Numbered from the stretch's first letter, positions 9,401 to 17,926 are shown. The stretch is DNA of 64,000 nt from GWF2-38-69 sp965228125 (GCA_965228125.1 OZ245791.1:1860001-1924000); one strand, 5' to 3'. A program made the numbers and translations. The notes: generated by a model not told the origin, from the sequence alone.

Positions 9401-12400
9401 AGCGCTGGGCGATGTCGACAACGACGGCGACCTTGACATAATAGTCGGGAACGCCAATGCTGCAAACCAGCTCCTTACAAACAACGGCGGCGGCATCTTC
9501 ACGGCGTCAACACTGGCAGGCGGCAGTTACAATACCGGTTCTGTAGCGCTGGGCGATGTTGACAACGACGGCGACCTTGACATAATAGTCGGGAACTACA
9601 ATCAGGCAAACCAGCTCCTTACAAACGACGGCAACGGCGGCTTCACGACGTCAGATCTTGACGGCGGCAGTTACGCTACCCGTTCTGTAGCGCTGGGCGA
9701 TGCCGACAACGACGGCGACCTTGACATAATAGTCGGGAACGACAATCAGGTAAACCAGCTCCTTACAAACGACGGCGGCGGCATCTTCACGGCGTCAACA
9801 CTGGCAGGCGGCAGTTACGCTACCCTTTCTGTAGCGCTGGGCGATGTCGACAACGACGGCGACCTTGACATAATAGTCGGGAACTACAATAAGGCAAACC
9901 AGCTCCTTACAAACAACGGCGGCGGCGGCTTCACGGCGTCAGATCTTGACGGCGGCAGTCTGTATACCTATTCTGTAGCGCTGGGCGATGCCGACAACGA
10001 CGGCGACCTTGACATAATAGTCGGGAACTCCAATCAGGCAAACCAGCTCCTTACAAACGACGGCGGCGGCATCTTCACGGCGTCAACACTGACAGGCGAC
10101 AGTTACAATACCGCTTCTGTAGCGCTGGGCGATGTCGACAACGACGGCGACCTTGACATAATAGTCGGGAACTACACTCAGGCAAACCAGCTCCTTACAC
10201 AGGAAATTCCCATTGACCACTATGAATTTTCGACAATAGGCGACCAAATCGCAGGAGATCCTATATCATTTACCATTACGGCTATAAATACTGTAGGCGA
10301 TACAGCTGCCTATTATACAGGCACAGCAGAATTGACTGATTCACATGGAATGTCATACGGGGATTATACATTCGTAGCTGGAGTAGTTTCTCCTACTATA
10401 ACAATAACAGCTGTCGACACATATACTCTGACAGCTACCGACACTACAGATTCGTCAATAACAGGTACAAGCAACACATTTGCTGTTATAGAATGCACAT
10501 ATAAGACACAGGCAGACGGAAATTGGAATACAGTAAGTAATTGGTTGGTATCTACAGATGGCGGCAGCACCTGGGCGGCAGCAACCGATACGCCGGATGC
10601 CGACAATAGTGTAAGTATAACGGTATTGAACAGTATGACAGTATCGGCAGATGTAACCATTGACCAGACAACAATTAACAGCACGGCATCAATAATAATT
10701 GATAACGGTGTTACCCTTACAATCGCCAATGGTACGGAGGATATCGATCTGGATGCAGAAGGTTCAATAGTAGTTAATGCTGCGACAGGTACGCTTCTTA
10801 TAGCAAGCGGAGCATCAGTTGATTCCGAAGGGACATTTACAGTAAACGGTGTACTTTCTTTTGACGACGGGAGTGCTAACAATGGGACTCTGAACCTTGC
10901 AGGTACTTCAATTACCATAGCTTCATTAACGGCAGGCAGCGGCACAATAACCTATGACGTTGCAGGCCAGATGATAGCTGGTGTGAGATACAATGCGCTG
11001 CAGTTGTCAGGCAGCGGGACAATAACAGCTACCGGAACATTAGAGGCCGATTCGCTGACAGTAGATTTAGGAGTTACCCTTGAAGCGGAAAACCTGATTG
11101 TAAGTACAACTTTTACTAATAACGGAACAACGCGGACATCTGAAATAACAGTATCCTTGCCGGACTCAACAGTCGGCGGAACATTTGTTTATGCTGGCCC
11201 GGGTGTACAGATAGACAATCTGAACGGCAATGCCTACAATATTCTGCAGCTATCCAGCCCGGGGCCTAAGACAGCTACCGGGACATTGCAGGCTAATACG
11301 CTGACAGTCGATAACGGAATAATGCTTCAAATAGAAAGCCTGACAGTGAATACGACATTTATAAATGATGGAGAAACATCTGCATTAGGAACAGTATCAC
11401 TGCCGGATGCGGCGGTCGGCGGAACATTTACTTACAATGGAATAGGTCAAGCAATAGATAATCTAGGCGGATATGCTTACAGTGCGCTGCAACTGACAGG
11501 TAACGGAACCAATACAGCAACCGGTACATTGCAGGCTGATGTGCTGAGAATGGAGCCAATCATAACGTTAGATGTAGTAAACCTGACCGTTAATATTATG
11601 TTTGAAAACCAAGGGACAACACAGGCATCAGGAGCAGTATCATTGCCGGGTGCTCCGGTCACTGGGACATTTATCTATGACGGTACATCCCAAACAATAG
11701 ATAATTTAGGAGGGGCTGGAGAATATCAGGCGCTGCAGTTATCAGGCAGCGGAACAAAAACACTTGGCTGCGATGTTAATGTAACAAATACTTTTACGTT
11801 AGACTTTGGTGTAACGACAGAAGTTGGGGCACATACCCTTACAGTTACAGGAGCATCAGACATAAACGGTACGGTCACCATAAGCACAGGTACCTACGAT
11901 GCGAACGGGGATTTTGATGCTACTGGCGGAGATATTACTTTTACAGATAACGGGAATCTTAAGTTAGGGGGAGCAACGATAACAAATTTAGGTACCCTTT
12001 CTACAGATAACGGGACAGTATGGTATGACAGGGCTGGAGATCAGACAGTATTATCAGATAATTATCATAATCTGAGAATAAGCGGCGATTCTGGCAGTAC
12101 AAAGACATTAGGCGGTCTTATTAGACTATTAAGTGCTGGTGATTTAACAATAGACAGTGATACCACCCTTGATGTCTCTGCGAGCAACTACGGTATATTT
12201 ATATTAGGCAACTGGGTGGATGACGGAACATTTAACGAAAGAGCAGGGACTGTCGCTTTTTATGGTACCGCGCAAAGTATAGGAGCAGAGACATTTTATA
12301 ATCTGACGACCTCCGGCACAGGCACACAAACCCTCGAAGGAACAGTTACAGTCGAAAATACACTCAATACAGGCGCTGGAACGACATTTGCCTTAAGTTC

Positions 12401-15400
12401 ATATACCCTTAATATCGGTTCTGCGAATGCCGGGGCCGGTTCATGGACAAACAGCGCGACCTTTAATGAAGGGACAGGAACAGTAAATTACGCAGAGATA
12501 GGGGATCAGAGCATAGTCTCTGGAACTTATTACAATCTAACCACAAGTGGAAGCGGGACAAAGACCCTGAGCGGCGATGTTTCTACTTCAGGCAATTTAG
12601 AAGTTGGCAACGGAACGACATTGGAAGGTGCTTACTCTATGACCGTGGGCGGTAATGCTCTGATATCGGGTTTAGTGGGTAGTTCAGGAGGGGCGCTGAC
12701 CTCAATCTCCATTACAGGCATAACAACGATTGAGAATAACATATTTACATCCGGAGTTCAGACATATACCGGAGCAGTTACGCTGGCAGCCGATGCCTCA
12801 TTGACAGCATACGATTTTGTTACTCTTAATCTTATATGGTTTAAGAGTACGGTGAGCGGAGCGCATTCGCTAACAATTGACTACGGCAATGCAAAATTTG
12901 ATGGAACAGTAGGCTCAACGCCTCTAACCTCACTCTCGGTTAGTGGTACTTCCTCCATCGGTGCCAATATAACAACTACAGGAGTCCAGACATACACGGG
13001 TGCTGTCACCTTGACAGATGCTGGCAATACGACAACATTTACAACTACAAACAGCGCAATTACCTTTACAGGAGGGGTTACTGATGGAACATCTTCCGTA
13101 GGATTGACTGTAAATGCCGGAAGCGCAGCAACTACAATTTCCTCAGCCGTGACTATAGACGGCACTTTGACAAAAGCAGGCAGCGGCAATTTCGTAACAA
13201 ACGGCAATGACATTACAACAGGCGGCCTGACGGTAACGGCAGGAACGTTCAATTCAGGAAATTCATCAGGCACCTGGGATATAAATGGCGATGTAACTAT
13301 AGCTTTAGGAGCTGCCCTCAACGCTACTTCCGGCACATTCACTGTCAGTGGCAGCTGGAGCAATTCAGGGACATTTACAGCAAATGACAATACGGTAACC
13401 TTTGACGGAAACGCAGACCAGACAATCAGCGGAAGCAGTACGTTCTATAATCTTACGATAGCCAATACAGGAGACCCTTCCACTGTAGAAGTAGATGCGT
13501 CAACTTCAACAAGTTTAGCTGTAACAAATAATCTCTTGGTAAATGACGGTAAATTTATAAGCGCTACTGATTACAATAATGTTTCAATAGCATCGGGAGC
13601 TGTTTTAGAACTCTCAGGAGACATAACAGTAAGCGGCAACTGGAGCAACTCGGGAACCTTTACGCCTGGAGCATATACTGTCACGCTTGATGGAGCAGAT
13701 CAGGAAATAAGCGCAGAAACCTTCTACTCGTTGGTTTCAAATGGAGCAGGACTTAAAACGCTTACAGGAGATGTCACAATAGAAAACGCCCTTACCCTTA
13801 CAAGCGGTATTTTTATATTAGGCAATTACAATATGGTGCTCCGGTTTACAGGCAATATCAGCGGAACAGGTTCTTCCACGAATATGATAGCCAGCACTGG
13901 CACTGGCAAACTAAGGAAATATGTAGATGGGACGAGCGGGACTTTTAGTCTTCCAGTGGGAACATATGACACAGGTACATCAACTGCGTCTTATTCACCG
14001 GCCAGCATAAGTTTCGCTGCAGGGACATATTCAGCAGGAGCATATGTGGAAATATCTGTAACTGCCGATAAATATGCAGATAACCCAAGCACAACTGACT
14101 ATCTGAATAGATACTGGGATATAAGTTCCTCAGGAATTACCAACTACAGTGCAACGGTAAGCTGTACTTATCTGGCAAGCGATGTGACTGGAACTGAAGC
14201 GGATATCGAAGGAATAGAATATGCATCAGGCGTTTGGAGCGGTTTTAGTGCAGCTAGTATATCTACGCATTCATTTGCTATAACAGCTGCAAATGAATTG
14301 GGAATATTCACCGGCGGCGAAGCTGCCAGCCTAGACTATTTTGAAATTACAACGATAGCTGGCCAGACAGCAGGTAGTGCCTTTTCAATAACCATAACAG
14401 CTTATGACCAGTACGGAAACATTGCTGCAGGCTATACCGGAACAGCGACCCTGAGCGATACAAGTACAACTATTACGCCGACGACAACAGCAGCATTTGT
14501 ATCTGGAGTAAACACAACTTCCGTTACGGTAACACAGGCAGGGACAGATGCTATTACAGCCACCGACGGACTCATAACCGATACAAGTAATGTCTTTACT
14601 GTAGTAGCAGGAGCAGTTGATCATGTGACTGTAACGCCGGACGGTGATACTATTACAGCAGGTGAGACCAAGCAATTCACGGCCTCAGCCTATGACGAGT
14701 ATGGCAACCTGATTGCTAGCAATAAGGACTCATTTATCTGGACTCAAACTTCTGCCCCCGACAGCGGACTTTTTGACAACACTACGGCCGATGACTATAC
14801 TGTAAGCGCAACATACGGCGGTAAAACCGGATATGCCGACATCACGGTAGTTGCAGGAGCAGCCGCAGCCTTTGACTTTACGACGATAGCTGGCCAGACA
14901 GCAGGAACAGCCTTTTCAATAACCATAACAGCCTATGACCAGTACGGAAACATTGCTGCAGGCTATACCGGAACAGCGACCCTGAGCGATACAAGTACAA
15001 CTATTACGCCGACGACAACAGCAGCATTTGTATCTGGAGTAAACACAACTTCCGTTACAGTAACACAGGCAGGGACAGATGCCATTACAGCCACCGACGG
15101 ACTCGTAACCGATACAAGTAATAGCTTTACTGTGGCAGCAGCAAGAAGAGAGTCAGGTATGAATGACGCAACTATCACCTCGATAATAGATGATTCTACA
15201 GGCGAACCTTCTAATAGTTCGTCTCATCCTACTTATAATTTCGGAGTGGTTACTTTGAATGGAACAGTAATGAACGCTAGCACAACACAACTTCTTGGAG
15301 ATTCGACAAGTGTCAATTTCTCCAAGGAAGATGTCTTCAATCCTGATACTGAAAATGTGTATGACCACAAAGTCGACAAACCTCTAAACTTTGATCGCGC

Positions 15401-15629
15401 GTCTGCCAATGATACACGTTATGACGATGACACAACGACAGGAGGGGATGGTGATGAACAGGAAGGAGATGAAACAGCTATGATATTTAATAAAACAGAT
15501 GATTACCTGGCAATGATTGCAGGAATTACGGATGGAGAAAGTCTATATAGCATTACACTTGATAAACATGCACTATTCAAAACCAGTACAGATATTTATC
15601 TTGATGCTATTGTATCAGGCCAAGTTTAG
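6423..15629 (+). CDS. Giant LEPR-XLL / DUF4347 / FG-GAP surface protein, 3068 residues
   Basis: A very large, acidic, Thr/Ser/Gly-rich protein, probably exported and displayed at the surface. Residues 5-15 (ELEQRVLFDGA) match the LEPR-XLL motif that opens many giant bacterial surface proteins; there is no ordinary signal peptide. Two DUF4347-like domains follow (about 118-277 and 412-584), each ending in an AASTD(T/A)TG segment, separated by a beta-helix-like stretch. Residues about 590-1259 hold fourteen FG-GAP/VCBS units with calcium-loop DNDGDLD motifs, arranged as 7+7. An Ig-like domain (about 1262-1356) and a long beta-rich region of imperfect repeats (about 1358-2635; recurring AYxALQLSGSGT and TFYNLTTSGSGTKTL themes) come next. 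Two almost identical Ig-like domains (about 2637-2731 and 2816-2906) flank a Big-type domain, before a unique acidic tail of about 160 residues. AAGGTGG precedes ATG. Adhesion or export through the upstream TolC-like channel is inference. Confidence 0.88.
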   Translation: MAIYELEQRVLFDGAAAVATADAVVAEMQTPDVSDADNADNSGDTDSTDTSQSTVDSSSLSTISDQSSTDSSTDQTQIFIDTIIGTYDASTDGENILATPDNSELLSTDSGISDLQSSHEVVFIDALVKDADTIVASLDQNAEVVYLDSSESGIAQITDYLSTHEDISSVQIVSEGNYAQIMLGDDVITADNIENYKDAISSWQSHLTSDADILFYGCDIAKDSAGQGVLNDIANWTGADVAASTDTTGIQGDWDLEYTTGNIEANSITVHDYNHNLETYTVTSITDDGTGADYTLSWAINSSNATTTVDDTIAFNLDSGDTVTISGALPAITDGVTIEGNGVTIAFDGGYSALKIDDGSTDSQINVTINDLIITNTSAGAVSVNNSEDLTITNSSIDGIEYVYAHISNSDLNPKVLLVSSALEDVDDLAAAAKDNVIVLEYNPETTDLTGLTTMVNTALNGKKASSIAFATHGLGENQFYLTGTEVVSLSSTLSDTDQQEFWQNIGSMIQQGGRIDLLACNLAEGVIGEALISSIENSAGVNVAASTDATGNSENGGNWTLETDNISSDIYFNSEALKYYTELMSQNASFTVSDLDGGTMNTFSVALGDVDNDGDLDIIVGNYNQPNQLLTNNGNGSFTESTLAGGSYITRSVALGDVDNDGYLDIIVGNDGAANQLLTNNGNGSFTESTLAGGSYATLSVALGDADNDGYLDIIVGNANAANQLLTNNGNGTFTASDLDGGSLYTYSVALGDVDNDGYLDIIVGNANDANQLLTNNGNGTFTASTLAGGSMNTLSVALGDVDNDGYLDIIVGNNNQPNQLLTNNGNGIFTESTLAGDSYATLSVALGDVDNDGDLDIIVGNDGAANQLLTNDGNGSFTASDLDGGSYPTLSVALGDVDNDGDLDIIVGNNNQANQLLINTIVPIEKIFVASTLDGGTMNTYSVALGDVDNDGDLDIIVGNYNQANQLLTNNGNGTFTASTLAGGSMDTYSVALGDVDNDGDLDIIVGNANAANQLLTNNGGGIFTASTLAGGSYNTGSVALGDVDNDGDLDIIVGNYNQANQLLTNDGNGGFTTSDLDGGSYATRSVALGDADNDGDLDIIVGNDNQVNQLLTNDGGGIFTASTLAGGSYATLSVALGDVDNDGDLDIIVGNYNKANQLLTNNGGGGFTASDLDGGSLYTYSVALGDADNDGDLDIIVGNSNQANQLLTNDGGGIFTASTLTGDSYNTASVALGDVDNDGDLDIIVGNYTQANQLLTQEIPIDHYEFSTIGDQIAGDPISFTITAINTVGDTAAYYTGTAELTDSHGMSYGDYTFVAGVVSPTITITAVDTYTLTATDTTDSSITGTSNTFAVIECTYKTQADGNWNTVSNWLVSTDGGSTWAAATDTPDADNSVSITVLNSMTVSADVTIDQTTINSTASIIIDNGVTLTIANGTEDIDLDAEGSIVVNAATGTLLIASGASVDSEGTFTVNGVLSFDDGSANNGTLNLAGTSITIASLTAGSGTITYDVAGQMIAGVRYNALQLSGSGTITATGTLEADSLTVDLGVTLEAENLIVSTTFTNNGTTRTSEITVSLPDSTVGGTFVYAGPGVQIDNLNGNAYNILQLSSPGPKTATGTLQANTLTVDNGIMLQIESLTVNTTFINDGETSALGTVSLPDAAVGGTFTYNGIGQAIDNLGGYAYSALQLTGNGTNTATGTLQADVLRMEPIITLDVVNLTVNIMFENQGTTQASGAVSLPGAPVTGTFIYDGTSQTIDNLGGAGEYQALQLSGSGTKTLGCDVNVTNTFTLDFGVTTEVGAHTLTVTGASDINGTVTISTGTYDANGDFDATGGDITFTDNGNLKLGGATITNLGTLSTDNGTVWYDRAGDQTVLSDNYHNLRISGDSGSTKTLGGLIRLLSAGDLTIDSDTTLDVSASNYGIFILGNWVDDGTFNERAGTVAFYGTAQSIGAETFYNLTTSGTGTQTLEGTVTVENTLNTGAGTTFALSSYTLNIGSANAGAGSWTNSATFNEGTGTVNYAEIGDQSIVSGTYYNLTTSGSGTKTLSGDVSTSGNLEVGNGTTLEGAYSMTVGGNALISGLVGSSGGALTSISITGITTIENNIFTSGVQTYTGAVTLAADASLTAYDFVTLNLIWFKSTVSGAHSLTIDYGNAKFDGTVGSTPLTSLSVSGTSSIGANITTTGVQTYTGAVTLTDAGNTTTFTTTNSAITFTGGVTDGTSSVGLTVNAGSAATTISSAVTIDGTLTKAGSGNFVTNGNDITTGGLTVTAGTFNSGNSSGTWDINGDVTIALGAALNATSGTFTVSGSWSNSGTFTANDNTVTFDGNADQTISGSSTFYNLTIANTGDPSTVEVDASTSTSLAVTNNLLVNDGKFISATDYNNVSIASGAVLELSGDITVSGNWSNSGTFTPGAYTVTLDGADQEISAETFYSLVSNGAGLKTLTGDVTIENALTLTSGIFILGNYNMVLRFTGNISGTGSSTNMIASTGTGKLRKYVDGTSGTFSLPVGTYDTGTSTASYSPASISFAAGTYSAGAYVEISVTADKYADNPSTTDYLNRYWDISSSGITNYSATVSCTYLASDVTGTEADIEGIEYASGVWSGFSAASISTHSFAITAANELGIFTGGEAASLDYFEITTIAGQTAGSAFSITITAYDQYGNIAAGYTGTATLSDTSTTITPTTTAAFVSGVNTTSVTVTQAGTDAITATDGLITDTSNVFTVVAGAVDHVTVTPDGDTITAGETKQFTASAYDEYGNLIASNKDSFIWTQTSAPDSGLFDNTTADDYTVSATYGGKTGYADITVVAGAAAAFDFTTIAGQTAGTAFSITITAYDQYGNIAAGYTGTATLSDTSTTITPTTTAAFVSGVNTTSVTVTQAGTDAITATDGLVTDTSNSFTVAAARRESGMNDATITSIIDDSTGEPSNSSSHPTYNFGVVTLNGTVMNASTTQLLGDSTSVNFSKEDVFNPDTENVYDHKVDKPLNFDRASANDTRYDDDTTTGGDGDEQEGDETAMIFNKTDDYLAMIAGITDGESLYSITLDKHALFKTSTDIYLDAIVSGQV
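8187..9190 (+). repeat. First block of seven 144-bp FG-GAP repeats
   Basis: Seven in-frame units; the GCGCT anchor recurs at 8241, 8385, 8529, 8673, 8817, 8961 and 9105, exactly 144 bases apart. The core coding for ALGDVDNDGDLDIIVGN is nearly invariant at DNA level, while codons just before SVALGD and just after VGN change wholesale. Units 2-5 read DNDGY in place of DNDGD. The seventh unit ends in a divergent linker (INTIVPIEKIF). Confidence 0.9.
9191..10205 (+). repeat. Second block of seven 144-bp FG-GAP repeats
   Basis: Seven more units with anchors at 9258, 9402, 9546, 9690, 9834, 9978 and 10122. The step from unit 7 to unit 8 is 153 bases because of a 9-base longer linker. All seven units read DNDGD. 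The last unit leads into QEIPIDHYEF and an Ig-like domain. Seven is the usual blade number of FG-GAP propellers, so two consecutive propellers are the simplest reading. Confidence 0.88.
14352..15125 (+). repeat. Pair of near-identical Ig-domain repeats
   Basis: About 240 bases starting at 14352 recur starting at 14883 (offset 531, a multiple of three) with only about eight differences, most of them synonymous. Both encode an Ig-like domain containing SITITAYDQYGNIAAGYTGT. The roughly 290 bases between them code for a different Big-type domain. Recent duplication or gene conversion within the gene is the likely cause. Confidence 0.85.
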
Positions 15630-15712
15630 TGTATTTTTAAATAAGAAGTTGAAAAAACAATGACATTGTTACAAATTAGCAAAGTTAAATCAAGAACAAA
15701 CAAGGAGTTATT

Positions 15713-15946
15713 ATGAGCTGCAGAGAAGAAATTTATGTAGACGGAATTGGTAAAATTCATTTCGTAAAAGGAATGGTAAGATTTGATTTGATCAGTTACG
15801 AACCATCAGAAAGCGGAAAAGAACCTGATATGGTTGAGAAACAAAGAATTATTATGCCTCCGGACGGTTTCCTTGCTATGTTTAACACTATGCAGAAACT
15901 TATAGACCAATTGGTCGAAGCAGGAGTACTCAAGAAAAAAGCTTAG
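15713..15946 (+). CDS. Small conserved-looking protein of unknown function
   Basis: A 77-residue protein I do not recognise. It begins with short strand-like segments (EEIYVDGIGKIHFVKGMVRF), then a charged loop, then RIIMPPDGFLAMFNTMQKLI and a helical, basic C-terminus ending in KKKA. The layout, beta strands then one long helix after a MxPxxF turn, is reminiscent of small DUF3467-like proteins, but this is only a shape comparison. AAGGAG sits 7 bases before ATG, and a strong terminator follows, so it closes the transcription unit that may include the giant surface protein. There is no signal peptide, so it is probably cytoplasmic. A chaperone or export-assist role for the giant protein is possible but unproven. 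Confidence 0.75.
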   Translation: MSCREEIYVDGIGKIHFVKGMVRFDLISYEPSESGKEPDMVEKQRIIMPPDGFLAMFNTMQKLIDQLVEAGVLKKKA

Positions 15947-15967
15947 TCGATAGGTATTCTTAATTTC

Positions 15968-15999
15968 AAAGCGCTGATGTTCGCGTCAGCGCTTTTTTT
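15968..15999 (+). terminator. Strong rho-independent terminator with UUCG loop
   Basis: GCGCTGATG (15971-15979) pairs with CGTCAGCGC around a TTCG tetraloop, extended by AAA/TTT, and is followed by a run of seven T. It ends the plus-strand unit just before the convergent transporter gene. Confidence 0.9.
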
Positions 16000-16032
16000 G
16001 TGCATAAAACACGTATACGTAATTTCACTATG

Positions 16033-17328
16033 CTATAAAAAAGCAAGGAAAGGAGAAAGGCATAATAGGATGCCTGTAATTATTACAAGAAAAGGCACAA
16101 TTCCTCTGTATTTACGCAGATTATCGCTTCTGTAAACCAAAATTACAGGAATAAAACATCCTATGATTCCGAAAATCGGGCTACATATACTTGTAAAATA
16201 CATTATAGGCAAGTTCAATAAAATTGATGTCCATGCGAAAAATACTGTAAAAATAATAACATATAATGACAGCCTCTTCAGGTTAATTTTCTCTCTTGTT
16301 TTGTTGCGAAAAAAGATATTAATTGATAATCCCATGCAAGCCTCATGAAACCCCAAAAGCACACCAAAGGCAGAGGTCATTATAGCAAAAACAGTAAGCA
16401 CTATACCCAACACAGGCACCAAAATCCCCGGAAAATGTTCACCCAAAATAGCCATAAATGAAATATTTTTTGTGAAAGCTTCAACCGCTTTCTGATGACT
16501 TACGGCCAAGGTGCAGGACAATGCAAAAAAGAACACTACTCCTCCTACTATCAGGAAGGAAGTATTCATTACCTTTATTGCTCTTTTTCTTGTATGCTCT
16601 ATATCCTGCCCTTCCGAGCGCAATGCCACTACCATAGGGCACAGCGACTGAATAAACAGAATTGAAGTCATAGCAAAAGGCAGCGTGATGATCACTTCTT
16701 TCATTGTGCCTAGAGCCGAAACGATAGGTTTGATTTGGCTGAAATCCCACCAGGGAATAATCAAAAATGCTATCAAAAGCAGTATTATCATAATTATTAT
16801 TGATAGAGATTTAGCTACCCTGAACAATAATTTTCGGCTTTTAAAGGCAAGAAAAACCAAGATCACTATTATACCAAGACCATAAAAATCATTTTGTGAT
16901 AAGAGTACCGGCGTGACTTTATAATTGTATAGATACGAAGCACTGTCATTAGTAAGTGTCTGTACATATACAAACAGCCATATGACCATCATTATAAAAT
17001 ATAAAAAGCCCAGGAATATTCCCCACTTTTTACTCAAATACTCAGTAATTACAGAGGGATAGTCATGACAGTGCTTGGCATCAGCTATTGTATTTATAAA
17101 AAGCCTCTGAAAAAGGTAAAGGGCCGGGTATGCTATAAATATTGAGATTAGAAAGACCCACAACCCCACAAGCCCTGCCTGTACCGGCAGAAAAACTATT
17201 CCTGCCCCAACTGCCATGCCTATATTGATTGAAACCCATCCCCAATCTGTAGCAGAAAGTTTAATTTTTTCGTTACTTGTGACAATATTATCAGTATCTT
17301 TATCAGCACATGCAGCACAGTTATTCAT
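16033..17328 (-). CDS. Serine/threonine-type amino-acid transporter (HAAAP family)
   Basis: A 431-residue integral membrane protein with about eleven hydrophobic segments, resembling SdaC/TdcC/YhaO proton- or sodium-coupled amino-acid permeases. The first membrane segment contains the family's GMAVGAGIVFLPVQAG stretch. The cytoplasmic N-terminus carries a short Cys pair (CAAC) and then polar residues. The substrate within the hydroxy/aromatic amino-acid group cannot be told from sequence. It has a good promoter (17386-17413) and a strong ribosome site (GGGAGG) before ATG, and it is transcribed alone toward the terminator at 15968-15999. Confidence 0.87.
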   Translation of the reverse strand: MNNCAACADKDTDNIVTSNEKIKLSATDWGWVSINIGMAVGAGIVFLPVQAGLVGLWVFLISIFIAYPALYLFQRLFINTIADAKHCHDYPSVITEYLSKKWGIFLGFLYFIMMVIWLFVYVQTLTNDSASYLYNYKVTPVLLSQNDFYGLGIIVILVFLAFKSRKLLFRVAKSLSIIIMIILLLIAFLIIPWWDFSQIKPIVSALGTMKEVIITLPFAMTSILFIQSLCPMVVALRSEGQDIEHTRKRAIKVMNTSFLIVGGVVFFFALSCTLAVSHQKAVEAFTKNISFMAILGEHFPGILVPVLGIVLTVFAIMTSAFGVLLGFHEACMGLSINIFFRNKTREKINLKRLSLYVIIFTVFFAWTSILLNLPIMYFTSICSPIFGIIGCFIPVILVYRSDNLRKYRGIVPFLVIITGILLCLSPFLAFL

Positions 17329-17385
17329 TGGATATACTACCTCCCTAAATTCCCGATCTATTTTTTTAAACTACGCAATAAACCC

Positions 17386-17413
17386 ATTTTAGCCGTGACA
17401 TTTGGAGCGTCAA
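17386..17413 (-). promoter_or_regulatory. Sigma-70-like promoter of the amino-acid transporter
   Basis: On the minus strand TTGACG (17413-17408) is separated by 16 bases from TAAAAT (17391-17386), which leaves a leader of about 50 bases to the ATG at 17328. A 9-bp hairpin with AACC loop (17458-17479) lies upstream of it, after the neighbouring small gene, without a U-tract. Confidence 0.55.
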
Positions 17414-17522
17414 GGCGATAAACAAAGTTATAAATGATATTAGATTTTTTCTGTACGCTTCCGAGAAACCTCTCAGAAGTTAATATGTCAGAAGAACTGA
17501 GTCATCGTGGAGGGTTTAAACG

Positions 17523-17876
17523 CTATCGTCTTATTATATTTATTGCGGTGTTGTACAGCGATCCGAAAGAGGCAAGGTCCTGAGATAGGCTATCGTATAT
17601 TGGCGTGTCGCTTGTTGATATATAGCACACTACTCCCTGAGGCAAATCATCGCTATGGAGCGCAATAACAGTAACTTTGATGCTTGAACTGTCTTTGTAT
17701 GCAGTAACAACTCCATTATTTTGAAACTCTGTTGTCCACCCTGAATGCCTCAGAAAACTTTCGGTCTCAATCTGAACTTTTTCAGAGCTTGAGAGGCCGA
17801 AATCGACAGCGAAAAGTGATACCGAAAATAGCCCTAACAAAAATATCAGATATATGCAATGCCGACTGTTTTTCAT
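17523..17876 (-). CDS. Small secreted hypothetical protein
   Basis: A 117-residue protein with a clear signal peptide (hydrophobic core IYLIFLLGLFSVSLFA, cleavage likely after FA near residue 23). The mature part of about 94 residues alternates short strands and helices (SSSIKVTVIALHSDD, VVCYISTSD). I recognise no family. It contains a single Cys in the mature chain. It lies between tRNA-Thr and the transporter on the same strand, and no catalytic motif is visible. The protein-like composition and signal sequence support a real gene; the ribosome site is weak. Confidence 0.65.
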   Translation of the reverse strand: MKNSRHCIYLIFLLGLFSVSLFAVDFGLSSSEKVQIETESFLRHSGWTTEFQNNGVVTAYKDSSSIKVTVIALHSDDLPQGVVCYISTSDTPIYDSLSQDLASFGSLYNTAINIIRR

Positions 17877-17926
17877 TGATTATTTACCCTATCAAAAATT
17901 TAGACTAAATGAGAAAAAAATCTTAA

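Noticed and set aside
6000..10205. Diversity-generating retroelement, suggested by a four-helix-bundle (Avd-like) gene beside a gene with hot-spot variation
   Set aside because: There is no reverse transcriptase frame and no template repeat. The variable codons do not show the adenine-specific pattern, and the four-helix protein fits the IVS type found widely without such elements.
8187..10205. CRISPR-like regular spacing
   Set aside because: The 144-base period is in frame with a protein repeat, and there are no unique spacers or cas genes.
10364..13390. Long minus-strand open frames (10364-10945 and 12881-13390)
   Set aside because: They are antisense shadows of the giant gene, caused by its repetitive low-stop composition, and have no ribosome sites or recognisable domains.
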